Assembly: GCA_963824215.1 (NCBI GenBank)
Contig: CAWGOE010000001.1
Location: forward strand, 806,001 to 870,000
From: VRUE01 sp963824215
Lineage (GTDB): Bacteria > Actinomycetota > Thermoleophilia > Solirubrobacterales > 70-9
DNA: 64,000 bases
Direction: 5' to 3'
This document shows positions 41,030 through 48,933 of the stretch, piece by piece. The notes beneath the pieces were generated by a model. The model searched no databases. It worked only from the letters and a program-made list of their open reading frames with translations, and was not told where the DNA came from. The position numbers were made by a program, and so were the translations under genes. Each line of letters begins with the position of its first letter. Position 1 is the stretch's first letter.

Positions 41030-42205
41030 TCAGGCTTCGGCCGTGCCGGGGCGCCGGACCGCGTGGCGAGTCTCGCCGTACAGGCGGGTCTCGTAGGCGA
41101 TCATCGCCCAGAGCAGCACGTTGGCGGTCACCAGCGCAACGACGGCGGGCACCTCCATCGCGACCGGGATCAGAATCAGCAGGACCAGCGCGAGCAGCAG
41201 GCGCTGGCGGTTGACCGAGTGGATGTGGCGGTAGCGGAAGGCAACGAGGCCGAGCAGGTACAGCGAGACGCCGCCGAGCAGGGCGAAGGCGGGCACTGCG
41301 TCGAGCTGGTCGTCGAAATGGCCGATCGTCTTCTTCAGGCCGAGGGCGACGAGGACGATGCCGGCGATCATCGGCAGGTGCATGTAGGAGTAGGAGTCCC
41401 GCGCCATCTCGTTCTGCACCTGGCCCGGCTCGGCCTCGACGAGGCGGCGACCGGAGACGATCGCGACGATGTCGAAGTAGACCCACCAGAGCCCGGCAGC
41501 GAGGGCGACGCCGAGCACCGCGGCAGTGCCGATGCCGAGGGTGAGCGCGCCGGCGGCGCCGACGCCGATCGCGACGATTGACTCGCCGAGGGCGATGATC
41601 ACAATCAGCCCGTGCCGCTCGGCGAAGTGTCCCGGCACCAGTTTCCAGCCGCGGGAGCCGAAGATGTAGGGCCCGCCCATGTCGAGCAGCAGGGCGAGCG
41701 CCCAGAGAGCGCCCTGGGCGAGGCCGTCGAAGAGCGAGGCGGTGACCAGCAGCGTCACCGCGATCGCGGTGCTCGCGGCGAGGCCGAGCACCGAGTGGCG
41801 CAGGGCGTCGTCGTCGGGGCTGGCCAGCATGAAGAGGCCGATGTGGGCGACCCGCACTGCGCCGTAAGCGAGGGCGAAGACCAGCGCCAGGTCTCCGAAG
41901 GCTTCCGGCACGCAGAGCGAGACGATCAGGAGCGCCGCCATCGCGCCGAACATGACCAGCCGCACCGCGCCCTCCTCGGGGTCGATCAGGCTGGTCAGCC
42001 AGGAGTAGCCGACCCAGGTCCACCAGAGCACGCCCAGCACGAGCAGCCCTTGAGCCAGCCCCGACCAGCTCGGATGGTGGGACATCAGGGCGGTGCACTG
42101 GGTCAGCGCGAGGACGAAGATCAGGTCGAAGAAGAGCTCGAGCGGCGTTACGCGCTCTTCTTCGCGCAGCGTCGCGCTGAGACGCGGTTGCCGTTCTTCA
42201 GGCAT
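41030..42205 (-). CDS. Low temperature requirement A (LtrA) family membrane protein
   Basis: The 391-residue protein has the LtrA opening VTPLELFFDLIFVLALTQCT, WWTWVGYSWLTSL, a FAERHGLIVIIALGESIVAIGVG segment and about ten hydrophobic helices. LtrA proteins are widespread in actinobacteria and their biochemical role is not established. ATG 42205 overlaps the end of the upstream MFS gene (ATGCCTGA), so the two are translationally coupled. Confidence 0.88.
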   Translation of the reverse strand: MPEERQPRLSATLREEERVTPLELFFDLIFVLALTQCTALMSHHPSWSGLAQGLLVLGVLWWTWVGYSWLTSLIDPEEGAVRLVMFGAMAALLIVSLCVPEAFGDLALVFALAYGAVRVAHIGLFMLASPDDDALRHSVLGLAASTAIAVTLLVTASLFDGLAQGALWALALLLDMGGPYIFGSRGWKLVPGHFAERHGLIVIIALGESIVAIGVGAAGALTLGIGTAAVLGVALAAGLWWVYFDIVAIVSGRRLVEAEPGQVQNEMARDSYSYMHLPMIAGIVLVALGLKKTIGHFDDQLDAVPAFALLGGVSLYLLGLVAFRYRHIHSVNRQRLLLALVLLILIPVAMEVPAVVALVTANVLLWAMIAYETRLYGETRHAVRRPGTAEA

Positions 42206-43751
42206 CCTCAGCAGCGTATTGCTCGAGCAGGGCTTGCTCCTGATCACGTTTCGGGAAGCCGAAGAAAACGAGCGCGGCGCCGAGCAGGACGGCGACGATG
42301 CCGGCGGCGTAGGCCAACTCGTCGCCCTGCAGGAACGAGGACTTGGCGGCGGCGATGATCTGGTCCGAGTAGGCCGGGTACTGACCGGCGAGGTCGGCCG
42401 CGCTGGAGAAGGACTTGGTCAGCTCACCCTGGACGTTCTCGCTCGCCTTGCTCCCTTCGGGTGAGGCGGCGATCGCGGCGCCCGCGGCGGCGGCGTAGCC
42501 AGCGGTCAGCAGCGCGCCGAAGATCGATTGCATGATCGCGCCGCCGAGATCGCGCTGCAGGTCGGCCGTGCCGGAGGCCATCCCGGCGCGCCGCACCGGC
42601 ACCGAGCCGGTCAGCGAGTGCGAGGCCGGGGTGCCGGCAAAGCCGACGCCGATTCCGATTAGGGCGTAGCCGAGACCGACCTTCCAGTAGGGGATTCCCT
42701 GCTTCCAGAGCAGCAGCATGACGAGGAAGCCGAGCAGGCAGAAGGCATAGCCGACGAGCAGGGTGAAGCGGGCGCCGCGGCTCTCGATCAGCTTCGCCGA
42801 GCGCGGCGCGACGACAACCATCAGCGCCGCCGCTGGCAGGATCGCCAGGCCGGAGTCGAGGGTCGAGTACTCGAGCACGTTCTGCAGGAACTGCTGGCCG
42901 ATGAACATCGCCCCCATCAGCGAGCCGAAGACGATGATCCCGGCGCAGGCAGCGACCCAGAAGATCCGCCGCGAGGCGACCTCGAGGTCATACAGCGGCG
43001 CGGCGACACGGCGCTGGCGCCTGACGAAGACGACGGTCGCCGCCAGGGCGACGAGGCCGAGGCCGATCGCCACCGTGCCCTTGCCCGGAACCGGCGCCAG
43101 GTTGATCCCCAGCACGAGGGCGGCAACCAGCAACATCGAGAGGATGCCGCCGAGGTTGTCGACCGGGTCGCTGGTCTCGTTGACGTGGGCGGGGACGAAG
43201 CGCCAGGCCATGAAGAGGGCGAGGACGGCGAGCGGCAGGGTGACGAGGAAGACTGAGCCCCAGTCGAACTGCTCGAGCAGGGCACCGGAGAGCAGCGGCC
43301 CGAGCGAGGCGATCGCGCCGCCGATCGCCGACCAGAGCGCGATCGAGCGGGTTCGCGCCTGGCCCGACCAGAGCGCCGTGATCAACGCCAGCGTGGTCGG
43401 GAAGGCCATCCCGGCGGCGACGCCGCCGAGCACGCGGGCGATGAAGAGGACGCCGTCCGAGGGCGCCAGTCCGGCCAAGAGCGAGGCGGGGATCGAGAGC
43501 CCCATGCCGAGCAGCAGCATCATCTTGCGCCCGTAGCGGTCGCCGAGGGCGCCGAGATAGAGGACCGAGGTCGCGAGCCCCAGCGAGTAGCCGACGGCGA
43601 TCAGGTTGAGCGTCGTCTGGCCGGAGCCGAAAGCCTTGCCGATGTCCGGTAGGGCGACGTTGGCGACGGCGAGGTTGAGGTTGGCGACGGCGGCGACCAG
43701 GATCAGCGCGGCGAGGACCAAACCGGCGCGCTTGGGGCTGGCCTCCGTCAT
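42198..43751 (-). CDS. MFS transporter, EmrB/QacA-like (14 TM)
   Basis: A 517-residue pump with about 14 helices: first helix LAALILVAAVANLNLAVANVALPDI, motif A YLGALGDRYGRKMMLLLG, and the VLGGVAAGMAFPTTLALI segment of motif C. A large extracellular loop near the C-terminus (EGSKASENVQGELTKSFSSAADLAG) is typical of DHA2 members. Likely proton-driven efflux of small molecules. Upstream and coupled with the LtrA gene; divergent from an MBL-fold hydrolase gene. Confidence 0.88.
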   Translation of the reverse strand: MTEASPKRAGLVLAALILVAAVANLNLAVANVALPDIGKAFGSGQTTLNLIAVGYSLGLATSVLYLGALGDRYGRKMMLLLGMGLSIPASLLAGLAPSDGVLFIARVLGGVAAGMAFPTTLALITALWSGQARTRSIALWSAIGGAIASLGPLLSGALLEQFDWGSVFLVTLPLAVLALFMAWRFVPAHVNETSDPVDNLGGILSMLLVAALVLGINLAPVPGKGTVAIGLGLVALAATVVFVRRQRRVAAPLYDLEVASRRIFWVAACAGIIVFGSLMGAMFIGQQFLQNVLEYSTLDSGLAILPAAALMVVVAPRSAKLIESRGARFTLLVGYAFCLLGFLVMLLLWKQGIPYWKVGLGYALIGIGVGFAGTPASHSLTGSVPVRRAGMASGTADLQRDLGGAIMQSIFGALLTAGYAAAAGAAIAASPEGSKASENVQGELTKSFSSAADLAGQYPAYSDQIIAAAKSSFLQGDELAYAAGIVAVLLGAALVFFGFPKRDQEQALLEQYAAEDA

Positions 43752-43824
43752 CTACCGCTGCAACCTATCCCAGCATGACGGTCCTCACGCGGGGACTCAC
43801 CCCGCCCTGAAAGGATTGTCGTCG

Positions 43825-44832
43825 ATGGCGGACCAGCGCAAGCGCCCCGAGCAGCCGCGGGCGGAGAAAGTCTTGCCCGGCATCTGGCGGCTGCGGCTGC
43901 CGCTGCCCTGGCCCGGCGTCCCGCACGGCAACGTCTGGGCTGTCGCCGCCGACGGCGGCATCGTCCTCTTCGACACCGGCATCGGCGGCAAGGGAGGACT
44001 GCGCCGCTTCGACCTCGCCCTCGCCCAGGCCGGCTTCGGCCTCGAGGACGTGCGCCTGCTCGTCTGCACCCATTCCCACACCGACCACTACGGGCTCGCG
44101 GCCCCGATCGTCGAGGGGGCCGGCTGCGAGCTCTGGATGCACCCGGCCTGGGGACACGTTCGCCTGATGGCCGACGATCCGGCGGCGGCACTGGAGAACC
44201 GGATCGAGGTCGCCCGGCAGAGCGGTGTACCGCCGGCTGCGCTGGAGCGCTACCGCGCGATGCGCGAGGACGACGACGACAACGGTATCGATGCGATCGT
44301 CGAGCCCGACCGCGATTTGCTGCCCGGCGTCGAGGTGGAGACCGATCTCGGTGCCTGGCAGGTCTACGAGACCCCAGGCCACGCCCCGTCCCACGTCGTC
44401 CTGCACCAACCGGAGCGCAAGCTGCTGATCTCCGGCGACCATCTGCTCGGTCGCACGGTGCTCTTCTTCGACTACGGCCACAGTCCCGACCCGGTAGGCG
44501 AATTCCTCGGCGGCCTCGACGAGATCGAGCCGCTCGATGTCGGCCTCGTTCTGCCCGGCCACGGTCGCACCTTCCGCGATGCCGATGCCAAGATCGCCGA
44601 GGCCCGGCGCCAGGTAGATCAGCTACTCGACAAAACCCGCTCCGCCCTTGCCGAGGGTGAGAAGACCGCCTTCGACATCGTCGCCGGGCTGCTCGGCCCC
44701 GAGAACGTCAACTCCCCGGCGAGCGCATGGGCACTACAGATCGTCCTCTCCTGCCTCGACCACCTGACGATCCTTGGCGAGGTCACGGCGGTCGAGGGAA
44801 CCGATCCACGGAGGTGGGTGTTGGCGGGATGA
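43825..44832 (+). CDS. MBL-fold metallohydrolase
   Basis: The 335-residue enzyme has the metallo-beta-lactamase metal motif CTHSHTDHYGL (HxHxDH), ISGDHLLGR (bridging Asp) and LPGHG near the end, in a protein beginning PGIWRLRLPLPWPGVPHGNVW. A C-terminal helical domain (residues about 230-335) resembles that of glyoxalase II/LACTB2-like hydrolases, so the substrate may be a thioester or an RNA/phosphoester; undecided. ATG 43825 follows AAAGGA. The longer upstream frame overlaps the divergent MFS gene. A long inverted repeat begins right after its stop. Confidence 0.88.
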   Translation: MADQRKRPEQPRAEKVLPGIWRLRLPLPWPGVPHGNVWAVAADGGIVLFDTGIGGKGGLRRFDLALAQAGFGLEDVRLLVCTHSHTDHYGLAAPIVEGAGCELWMHPAWGHVRLMADDPAAALENRIEVARQSGVPPAALERYRAMREDDDDNGIDAIVEPDRDLLPGVEVETDLGAWQVYETPGHAPSHVVLHQPERKLLISGDHLLGRTVLFFDYGHSPDPVGEFLGGLDEIEPLDVGLVLPGHGRTFRDADAKIAEARRQVDQLLDKTRSALAEGEKTAFDIVAGLLGPENVNSPASAWALQIVLSCLDHLTILGEVTAVEGTDPRRWVLAG

Positions 44833-44929
44833 CCGGGTACCCTTCCCGGCTCAACTTTTTGGGTGTGGCCGGAGCGGTCCCCGTGGACGCGGTGGCCAAA
44901 AAGTACAAGCCGCCGGGAGGGGTACCCGG
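44833..44929. other. Long imperfect inverted repeat after the MBL gene
   Basis: Arms 44833-44850 and 44912-44929 match at 17 of 18 positions, each containing GGGTACCC or its partner. Inside, ACTTTTTGG (44854-44862) pairs with CCAAAAAGT (44896-44904). Transcribed, this would be a very stable hairpin of about 97 nt between the MBL stop and the next gene, fitting a terminator, attenuator or structured RNA. Confidence 0.65.
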
Positions 44930-44952
44930 CCCTCCCGCTAGGCTCCAGCGTC

Positions 44953-45396
44953 GTGGCTAGCTTCACTCTTGTTCGCGAGGTAAATGCGGTGCCCGAGGTG
45001 GTCTTCGATGTCTTGACGGATCATCGGCGCTACGCGGAGATGACGCTGCTGCGTAAGTCCGTGCTTGAGCGCGAGGGGGAGCCGGCGCCTAATGGGGTCG
45101 GGTCGATTCGGGTCCTCTCGGCTGTTGGACCGGCGCTGAGGGAGGAAACGATCGTCTACGAGCGGCCGAGTCGGTTCTCCTACACGCTGCTGTCCGGGTT
45201 GCCGGTTCGCGACCACGTCGGGACCGTGTCGTTGGAGCCGAATGGGAGCGGGACCAAGGTCACCTACGCGGTAAGGACTCAGCCGACGCTGCCGGTTGTT
45301 GGGCGCGCCGTGATTGCTGCTGTCAAGCAGGGCGTAACGCAGTTGCTCAATGGGGTCTCTGCCGAGGCCGAGCAGCGCGCCGCCGGCAAGGGCTGA
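44953..45396 (+). CDS. SRPBCC/START-like ligand-binding protein
   Basis: A GTG-started protein of 147 residues with the helix-grip pattern: FTLVREVNAVPEVVFDVLTDHRRYAEM, central strands GSIRVLSAVGPALREETIVYERPSRFSYTLLSG, GTKVTYAVRTQP and a long C-terminal helix. It is a polyketide cyclase/SRPBCC-type fold with no visible catalytic residues, probably binding a hydrophobic ligand. It is separated from the GNAT gene by 10 bp. Confidence 0.8.
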   Translation: MASFTLVREVNAVPEVVFDVLTDHRRYAEMTLLRKSVLEREGEPAPNGVGSIRVLSAVGPALREETIVYERPSRFSYTLLSGLPVRDHVGTVSLEPNGSGTKVTYAVRTQPTLPVVGRAVIAAVKQGVTQLLNGVSAEAEQRAAGKG

Positions 45397-45406
45397 GCCG
45401 GCCCGG

Positions 45407-46174
45407 ATGGGCCCGGCTATCGACGAGAAGGAGTTGCGGCGGCGCGCGATTGACGGCGTCCGCGACGAGGTCGAGGCATTTGGCAATGGCGCGTCGGACT
45501 CGCGGCTGATTCGCCGCGAGGGCTTGCTCGCCTCGCTCACCCCTGTCTCGCCGCAGCGCTCGCTCTTCAACTCGGTCTTCCTCGACGATCCGGCCGTGCT
45601 CGAGAGTGAGTACGAGGCGCTGGCCGAGCTCTATGACGACGCTGGCGTCGAAGCCTGGACGGTCTGGGTCGCTGACGAGGACCGCGCTTCCGCCGAGTTC
45701 CTGGCCAACCGGGGGCACGCCCTCGACGCCGCGCCGCGGACGATGGCGATGGAGCTGGACGAGCCTCGCGGGGTTCCGGAGGCTCCCGATGGGGTCGAGC
45801 CCGGGCCGTGCGATGCGCCCACCGCGGCCGCGCTCAACGATCGCGCTTACGGCTATGACGAGAACGGCTTTCGCGCTGCACTCGCCGGCGAGACCTCGAT
45901 TCACTGGCTGGGCGCTTACGCCGGCGGCGAGCCGATCTCTTGCGTCGGCGCGATCGAGGTCGGCGACGACTGCTGCATCACCGGGGTCGCCACTCCAACC
46001 GAGCACCGAGGGCGAGGAATCGCCAGCTGGCTGCTGCTGCGGGCGCTCGCCGAGGCTCGCGATGCGGGCGCGGTGACCGCTTCCCTGCAGGCGACCAAGG
46101 CCGGAGCGCCGATCTACGAACGGCTCGGCTTCCGCGACTTCGGCTTCATCGAGATGTGGGAGCTGCGGCGATGA
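45407..46174 (+). CDS. GNAT-family acetyltransferase
   Basis: A 255-residue protein. The C-terminal half is a GNAT domain: SCVGAIEVGDDCCITGVATPTEHRGRGIASWLLLRALAEA contains the acetyl-CoA pyrophosphate loop (RGRGIA), and APIYERLGFRDFGFIEMW is the usual terminal strand. The N-terminal half looks like a degenerate second GNAT-like domain (TVWVADEDRASAEFLANRGHALD). ATG 45407 is chosen because the upstream extension lies in the previous gene. Its stop overlaps the next ATG (ATGA). The acceptor substrate is unknown. Confidence 0.82.
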   Translation: MGPAIDEKELRRRAIDGVRDEVEAFGNGASDSRLIRREGLLASLTPVSPQRSLFNSVFLDDPAVLESEYEALAELYDDAGVEAWTVWVADEDRASAEFLANRGHALDAAPRTMAMELDEPRGVPEAPDGVEPGPCDAPTAAALNDRAYGYDENGFRAALAGETSIHWLGAYAGGEPISCVGAIEVGDDCCITGVATPTEHRGRGIASWLLLRALAEARDAGAVTASLQATKAGAPIYERLGFRDFGFIEMWELRR

Positions 46175-47484
46175 GGGCCCGTTTGGCTGCGATGAAGGCC
46201 GGCGCCCAGCGGCTTTGGCACGAGCACCGCTGGGCGACGCTGGCGCTGGTCGTCGCCCTCCTGGTCGTGATCGGCGGCGTCGCCGGGATCGCCTACGACG
46301 AGCTCAAGCGGCCGGCCGACATCCACAACACCGACGTCCCCTTCCAGGCGCAGAAACCGAAGGTGCAGAAACGCAAGACGGTGAGCTGGCCGCTCTACGG
46401 CTATGACCGCGCCCGCACCCGCTACCTGCCGGTCAAGGGAGTGAGGCCGCCATTCCAGAAAAAGTGGCGCTACACCGACGGGCCGCTGCTCGAGTTCCCG
46501 CCGGTGATCGCCGGCGGCAGGCTCTTCTTCGTCGACAACAACGGCCATGCGATCGCGCTCGACGCCGACACCGGCAAACAGCTGTGGAAACGCCGCATCG
46601 GCCGTCTCAACGCCTCCTCGCCGGCCTACTCGAAAGGGCGTCTCTACATCGTCAACCTCGTCCCCGGTCACGTGGTCAAGCTCGATGCGCGCAACGGCAA
46701 GATCCTCTGGAAACGCCCCCTGCCGGGGCGCGCCGAGTCCTCGCCGGTCGTCGTCGGCCGCAGCCTCTACTTCGGTTGCGAGGACGGCAACCTCTACTCG
46801 CTCAGCACCAAGAACGGGAACGTGCGCTGGGCCACCGGCCTCGGCGGGCCGGTCAAGTCGGCGCCGGCTTACTACGGCGGCGTGCTTTATGTCGGCGACT
46901 ACGGCGGCTACATGAACGCGGTCCGGGCGAAGAACGGCGAGCTGGTCTGGCAGAGCGACTCGCTCGGCCAGGGATTCGGCACCTCCGGCGCCTTCTACTC
47001 GACTCCAGCGGTCGCCTTCGGCCGCGTCTTCGCCGGCAACAACGACACCCGCGTCTACAGCTTCGACCGCCGCGACGGCACGATCGCCTGGACCTACTCG
47101 ACCGGCGGCTACGCCTACTCTGGGCCGGCGGTCGCCCGGACCAGGCACACCGGGCCGACCGTCTACATCGGCTCCTTCGACGGCAACGTCTACGCGCTCA
47201 ACGCCGAGAGCGGCGAACCGCGTTGGATCCGTTCGGCCGGCGGCTCGATCATCGGCTCCCTGGTCGCGATCGGCGACATCGTCTACGCCGCCGAGTTCGA
47301 CGACACCTCGACCACCGGCTACGCGATGAAGGGCGGCCGTACCGTCTTCCGCTACCCCCGCGGCACCTACACCCCAGTCGTCTCCGACGGCCGCCGCATC
47401 TACTTAGTCGGCTACTCAAGCATCACCGCTTTACAGCCCTTCAAGTACAAACGCGGCCTCGCCGACCGCATCCGCGCCCGCTAG
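46171..47484 (+). CDS. Membrane-anchored PQQ-like beta-propeller protein
   Basis: A 437-residue protein with an N-terminal membrane anchor (WATLALVVALLVVIGGVAGIAY) and an external propeller. Repeats of the type GxLYxVxxxxGxVxALDAxTGKxLWKR recur about seven times (ALDADTGKQLWKRRIG, KLDARNGKILWKRPLPG, AVRAKNGELVWQSDS, ALNAESGEPRWIRSAGG). These are PQQ/BamB-type WD40-like blades; no quinone-binding residues can be assigned. Its stop overlaps the stop of the convergent GH26-like gene by four bases. Confidence 0.85.
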   Translation: MRARLAAMKAGAQRLWHEHRWATLALVVALLVVIGGVAGIAYDELKRPADIHNTDVPFQAQKPKVQKRKTVSWPLYGYDRARTRYLPVKGVRPPFQKKWRYTDGPLLEFPPVIAGGRLFFVDNNGHAIALDADTGKQLWKRRIGRLNASSPAYSKGRLYIVNLVPGHVVKLDARNGKILWKRPLPGRAESSPVVVGRSLYFGCEDGNLYSLSTKNGNVRWATGLGGPVKSAPAYYGGVLYVGDYGGYMNAVRAKNGELVWQSDSLGQGFGTSGAFYSTPAVAFGRVFAGNNDTRVYSFDRRDGTIAWTYSTGGYAYSGPAVARTRHTGPTVYIGSFDGNVYALNAESGEPRWIRSAGGSIIGSLVAIGDIVYAAEFDDTSTTGYAMKGGRTVFRYPRGTYTPVVSDGRRIYLVGYSSITALQPFKYKRGLADRIRAR

Positions 47485-48560
47485 CGGCGCTTCTTGGGGC
47501 CCACGCCACCCGGTGGCGGTGGCGGTTTCTTCGGCGGGAACGGGGCGTAGGACGGAAAGCGACCGTTGTGGATCATGTTGCGGAGGACGCCGAGGCTGGC
47601 CGGCCAGTTCTGGATCCGGTAGGAGCTGGTCGAGCCGAAGTCCTGGTAGTAGACCAGCATCTTGGCGCGGCGATGGCGCTCGACCCAGGTCATCAGCTTG
47701 CGCACGTAGGTCGAGTCGTCGCCGGTCGAGACTCCCCACTCGGTGATCGCGAAGGGCTTGCCCGAGAAGCGTTTATAGAGACCGTCGAGCGCCTTCCAGT
47801 CCTGGTTGTCTGAATAGATGTCGGTGCCGGCCCAGTCAACCCAGCGGCTGCCGGGGTAGTAGTGGCGGGGCCGGTTGTGGGGGACGGTCGGCGAGCCGGC
47901 GGGCAGTGGGCTCCAGATCACTTCGATCGGCGCCTTGGGCAGGCCGCCGACACTGCTCTGCAGCGGCGGCAGGCCGGCCTGACGCAGGCGCGCGTCGATC
48001 TCGCTGCGCTTGCCGCCGCCGTGGACGATCACGTAGATGCGGCGGAAGGCGCGTTTGTAGGCGAGAGTGCTGTGGGCGCCGTCGCGGGCGTTGCCGGCGC
48101 AGTCGTAGGCCGCCCAGACGTTGAGGCAGCGGTTCGGCTCGCCGAGCGGGCGGATGTAGGCGCGCATCTTCTTCGCCCAGAACAGCTTGTTGAGGCGGAT
48201 CAGGTACTCGTCGCCGGCGCCGCTGGCGATCCCGCGCGGGCTGATCAGCTCGTGGCCGTCGTTGTTGTCGGCGGTGCTGATGTGGAGCACCGGCCGCGCG
48301 TTCGCCGCCTGCCAGCGTTCGATCGACTCGGGGAAGTCCGAGCCCCAGGTGCGGAAGGACTGGATCAGCGCCGGGTGCTTGTTGAGGGCATCGGAGAACT
48401 GACCGAAGTCGGCGCTGTCGCCGGTGTCGCTGACGCCGAAGAAGACGTTGTCACCGCGGGGCACCAGCGAGAGGGCGCCGGCAGGAGCGGCGAAGACCAT
48501 GCAGGCGAGCACGGCGCAGATCGCGCCGCCGAGGAGCGACTTGTGGAACGTGCCGGACAC
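47481..48560 (-). CDS. Secreted glycoside hydrolase, GH26-like TIM barrel
   Basis: A 359-residue protein with a signal peptide (GAICAVLACMVFAAPAGA). The barrel shows FRTWGSDFPESIERW, YIRPLGEPNRCLN with a candidate acid/base Glu in RPLGEPN, VDWAGTDIYSDN, and PFAITEWGVS with a candidate nucleophile Glu, which fits the clan GH-A layout of GH26 beta-mannanase-like proteins. A Pro-rich tail (PPKKPPPPPGGVGPKKRR) ends the protein. Likely degrades an extracellular polysaccharide; the substrate is inference. Confidence 0.75.
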   Translation of the reverse strand: MSGTFHKSLLGGAICAVLACMVFAAPAGALSLVPRGDNVFFGVSDTGDSADFGQFSDALNKHPALIQSFRTWGSDFPESIERWQAANARPVLHISTADNNDGHELISPRGIASGAGDEYLIRLNKLFWAKKMRAYIRPLGEPNRCLNVWAAYDCAGNARDGAHSTLAYKRAFRRIYVIVHGGGKRSEIDARLRQAGLPPLQSSVGGLPKAPIEVIWSPLPAGSPTVPHNRPRHYYPGSRWVDWAGTDIYSDNQDWKALDGLYKRFSGKPFAITEWGVSTGDDSTYVRKLMTWVERHRRAKMLVYYQDFGSTSSYRIQNWPASLGVLRNMIHNGRFPSYAPFPPKKPPPPPGGVGPKKRR

Positions 48561-48608
48561 CGAGAGTGGGACATGGTGGCAAGCCTGGGCGCCGGGCCGT
48601 GCAATTTG

Positions 48609-48650
48609 CCTGGCGACTTAGCCCCCTATATGCGTCGGTAAGTCGCCAGG
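48609..48650. promoter_or_regulatory. 42-bp dyad between divergent genes
   Basis: CCTGGCGACTTA (48609-48620) and TAAGTCGCCAGG (48639-48650) are perfect 12-bp inverted arms around an 18-bp centre containing TATAT. It lies between the GH26-like and the 78-residue protein genes and could be an operator or a repetitive extragenic palindrome. Confidence 0.5.
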
Positions 48651-48696
48651 GCGTGGGAGACTGGGGGCGAAACGACTACTGCGGAGGGTGATCCGG

Positions 48697-48933
48697 ATGG
48701 CGCTTGACCAGAGCAAAGTGGGGCAGCACATCGCCTCGCAGATGGAAGCGATCGAAGCCGACTACGGCGACGACAGCGAGATTGGCGATATCTGCACGAT
48801 CGTCGAGATCAGAGGCCCGCACGGCTCCCACGTCCGCATGCGCAGCACCGCGTCCTCACCGCACTCGACCCTGGGCTTGCTAAAGCTGGCCGAACAGGTC
48901 GCCCTGGCCAACTTCGGCCGCGACGACGTCTGA
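48697..48933 (+). CDS. Small soluble protein of unknown function
   Basis: A 78-residue acidic protein from ATG 48697, preceded by GGAGGG at a good distance. QHIASQMEAIEADYGDDSEIGDICTIVEI, HVRMRSTASSPHSTLGLLKLAEQVALANF looks like a small alpha/beta protein with two helices around a strand pair. No family recognised. Its last 54 bases overlap the 3' end of the convergent recQ gene. Confidence 0.6.
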   Translation: MALDQSKVGQHIASQMEAIEADYGDDSEIGDICTIVEIRGPHGSHVRMRSTASSPHSTLGLLKLAEQVALANFGRDDV

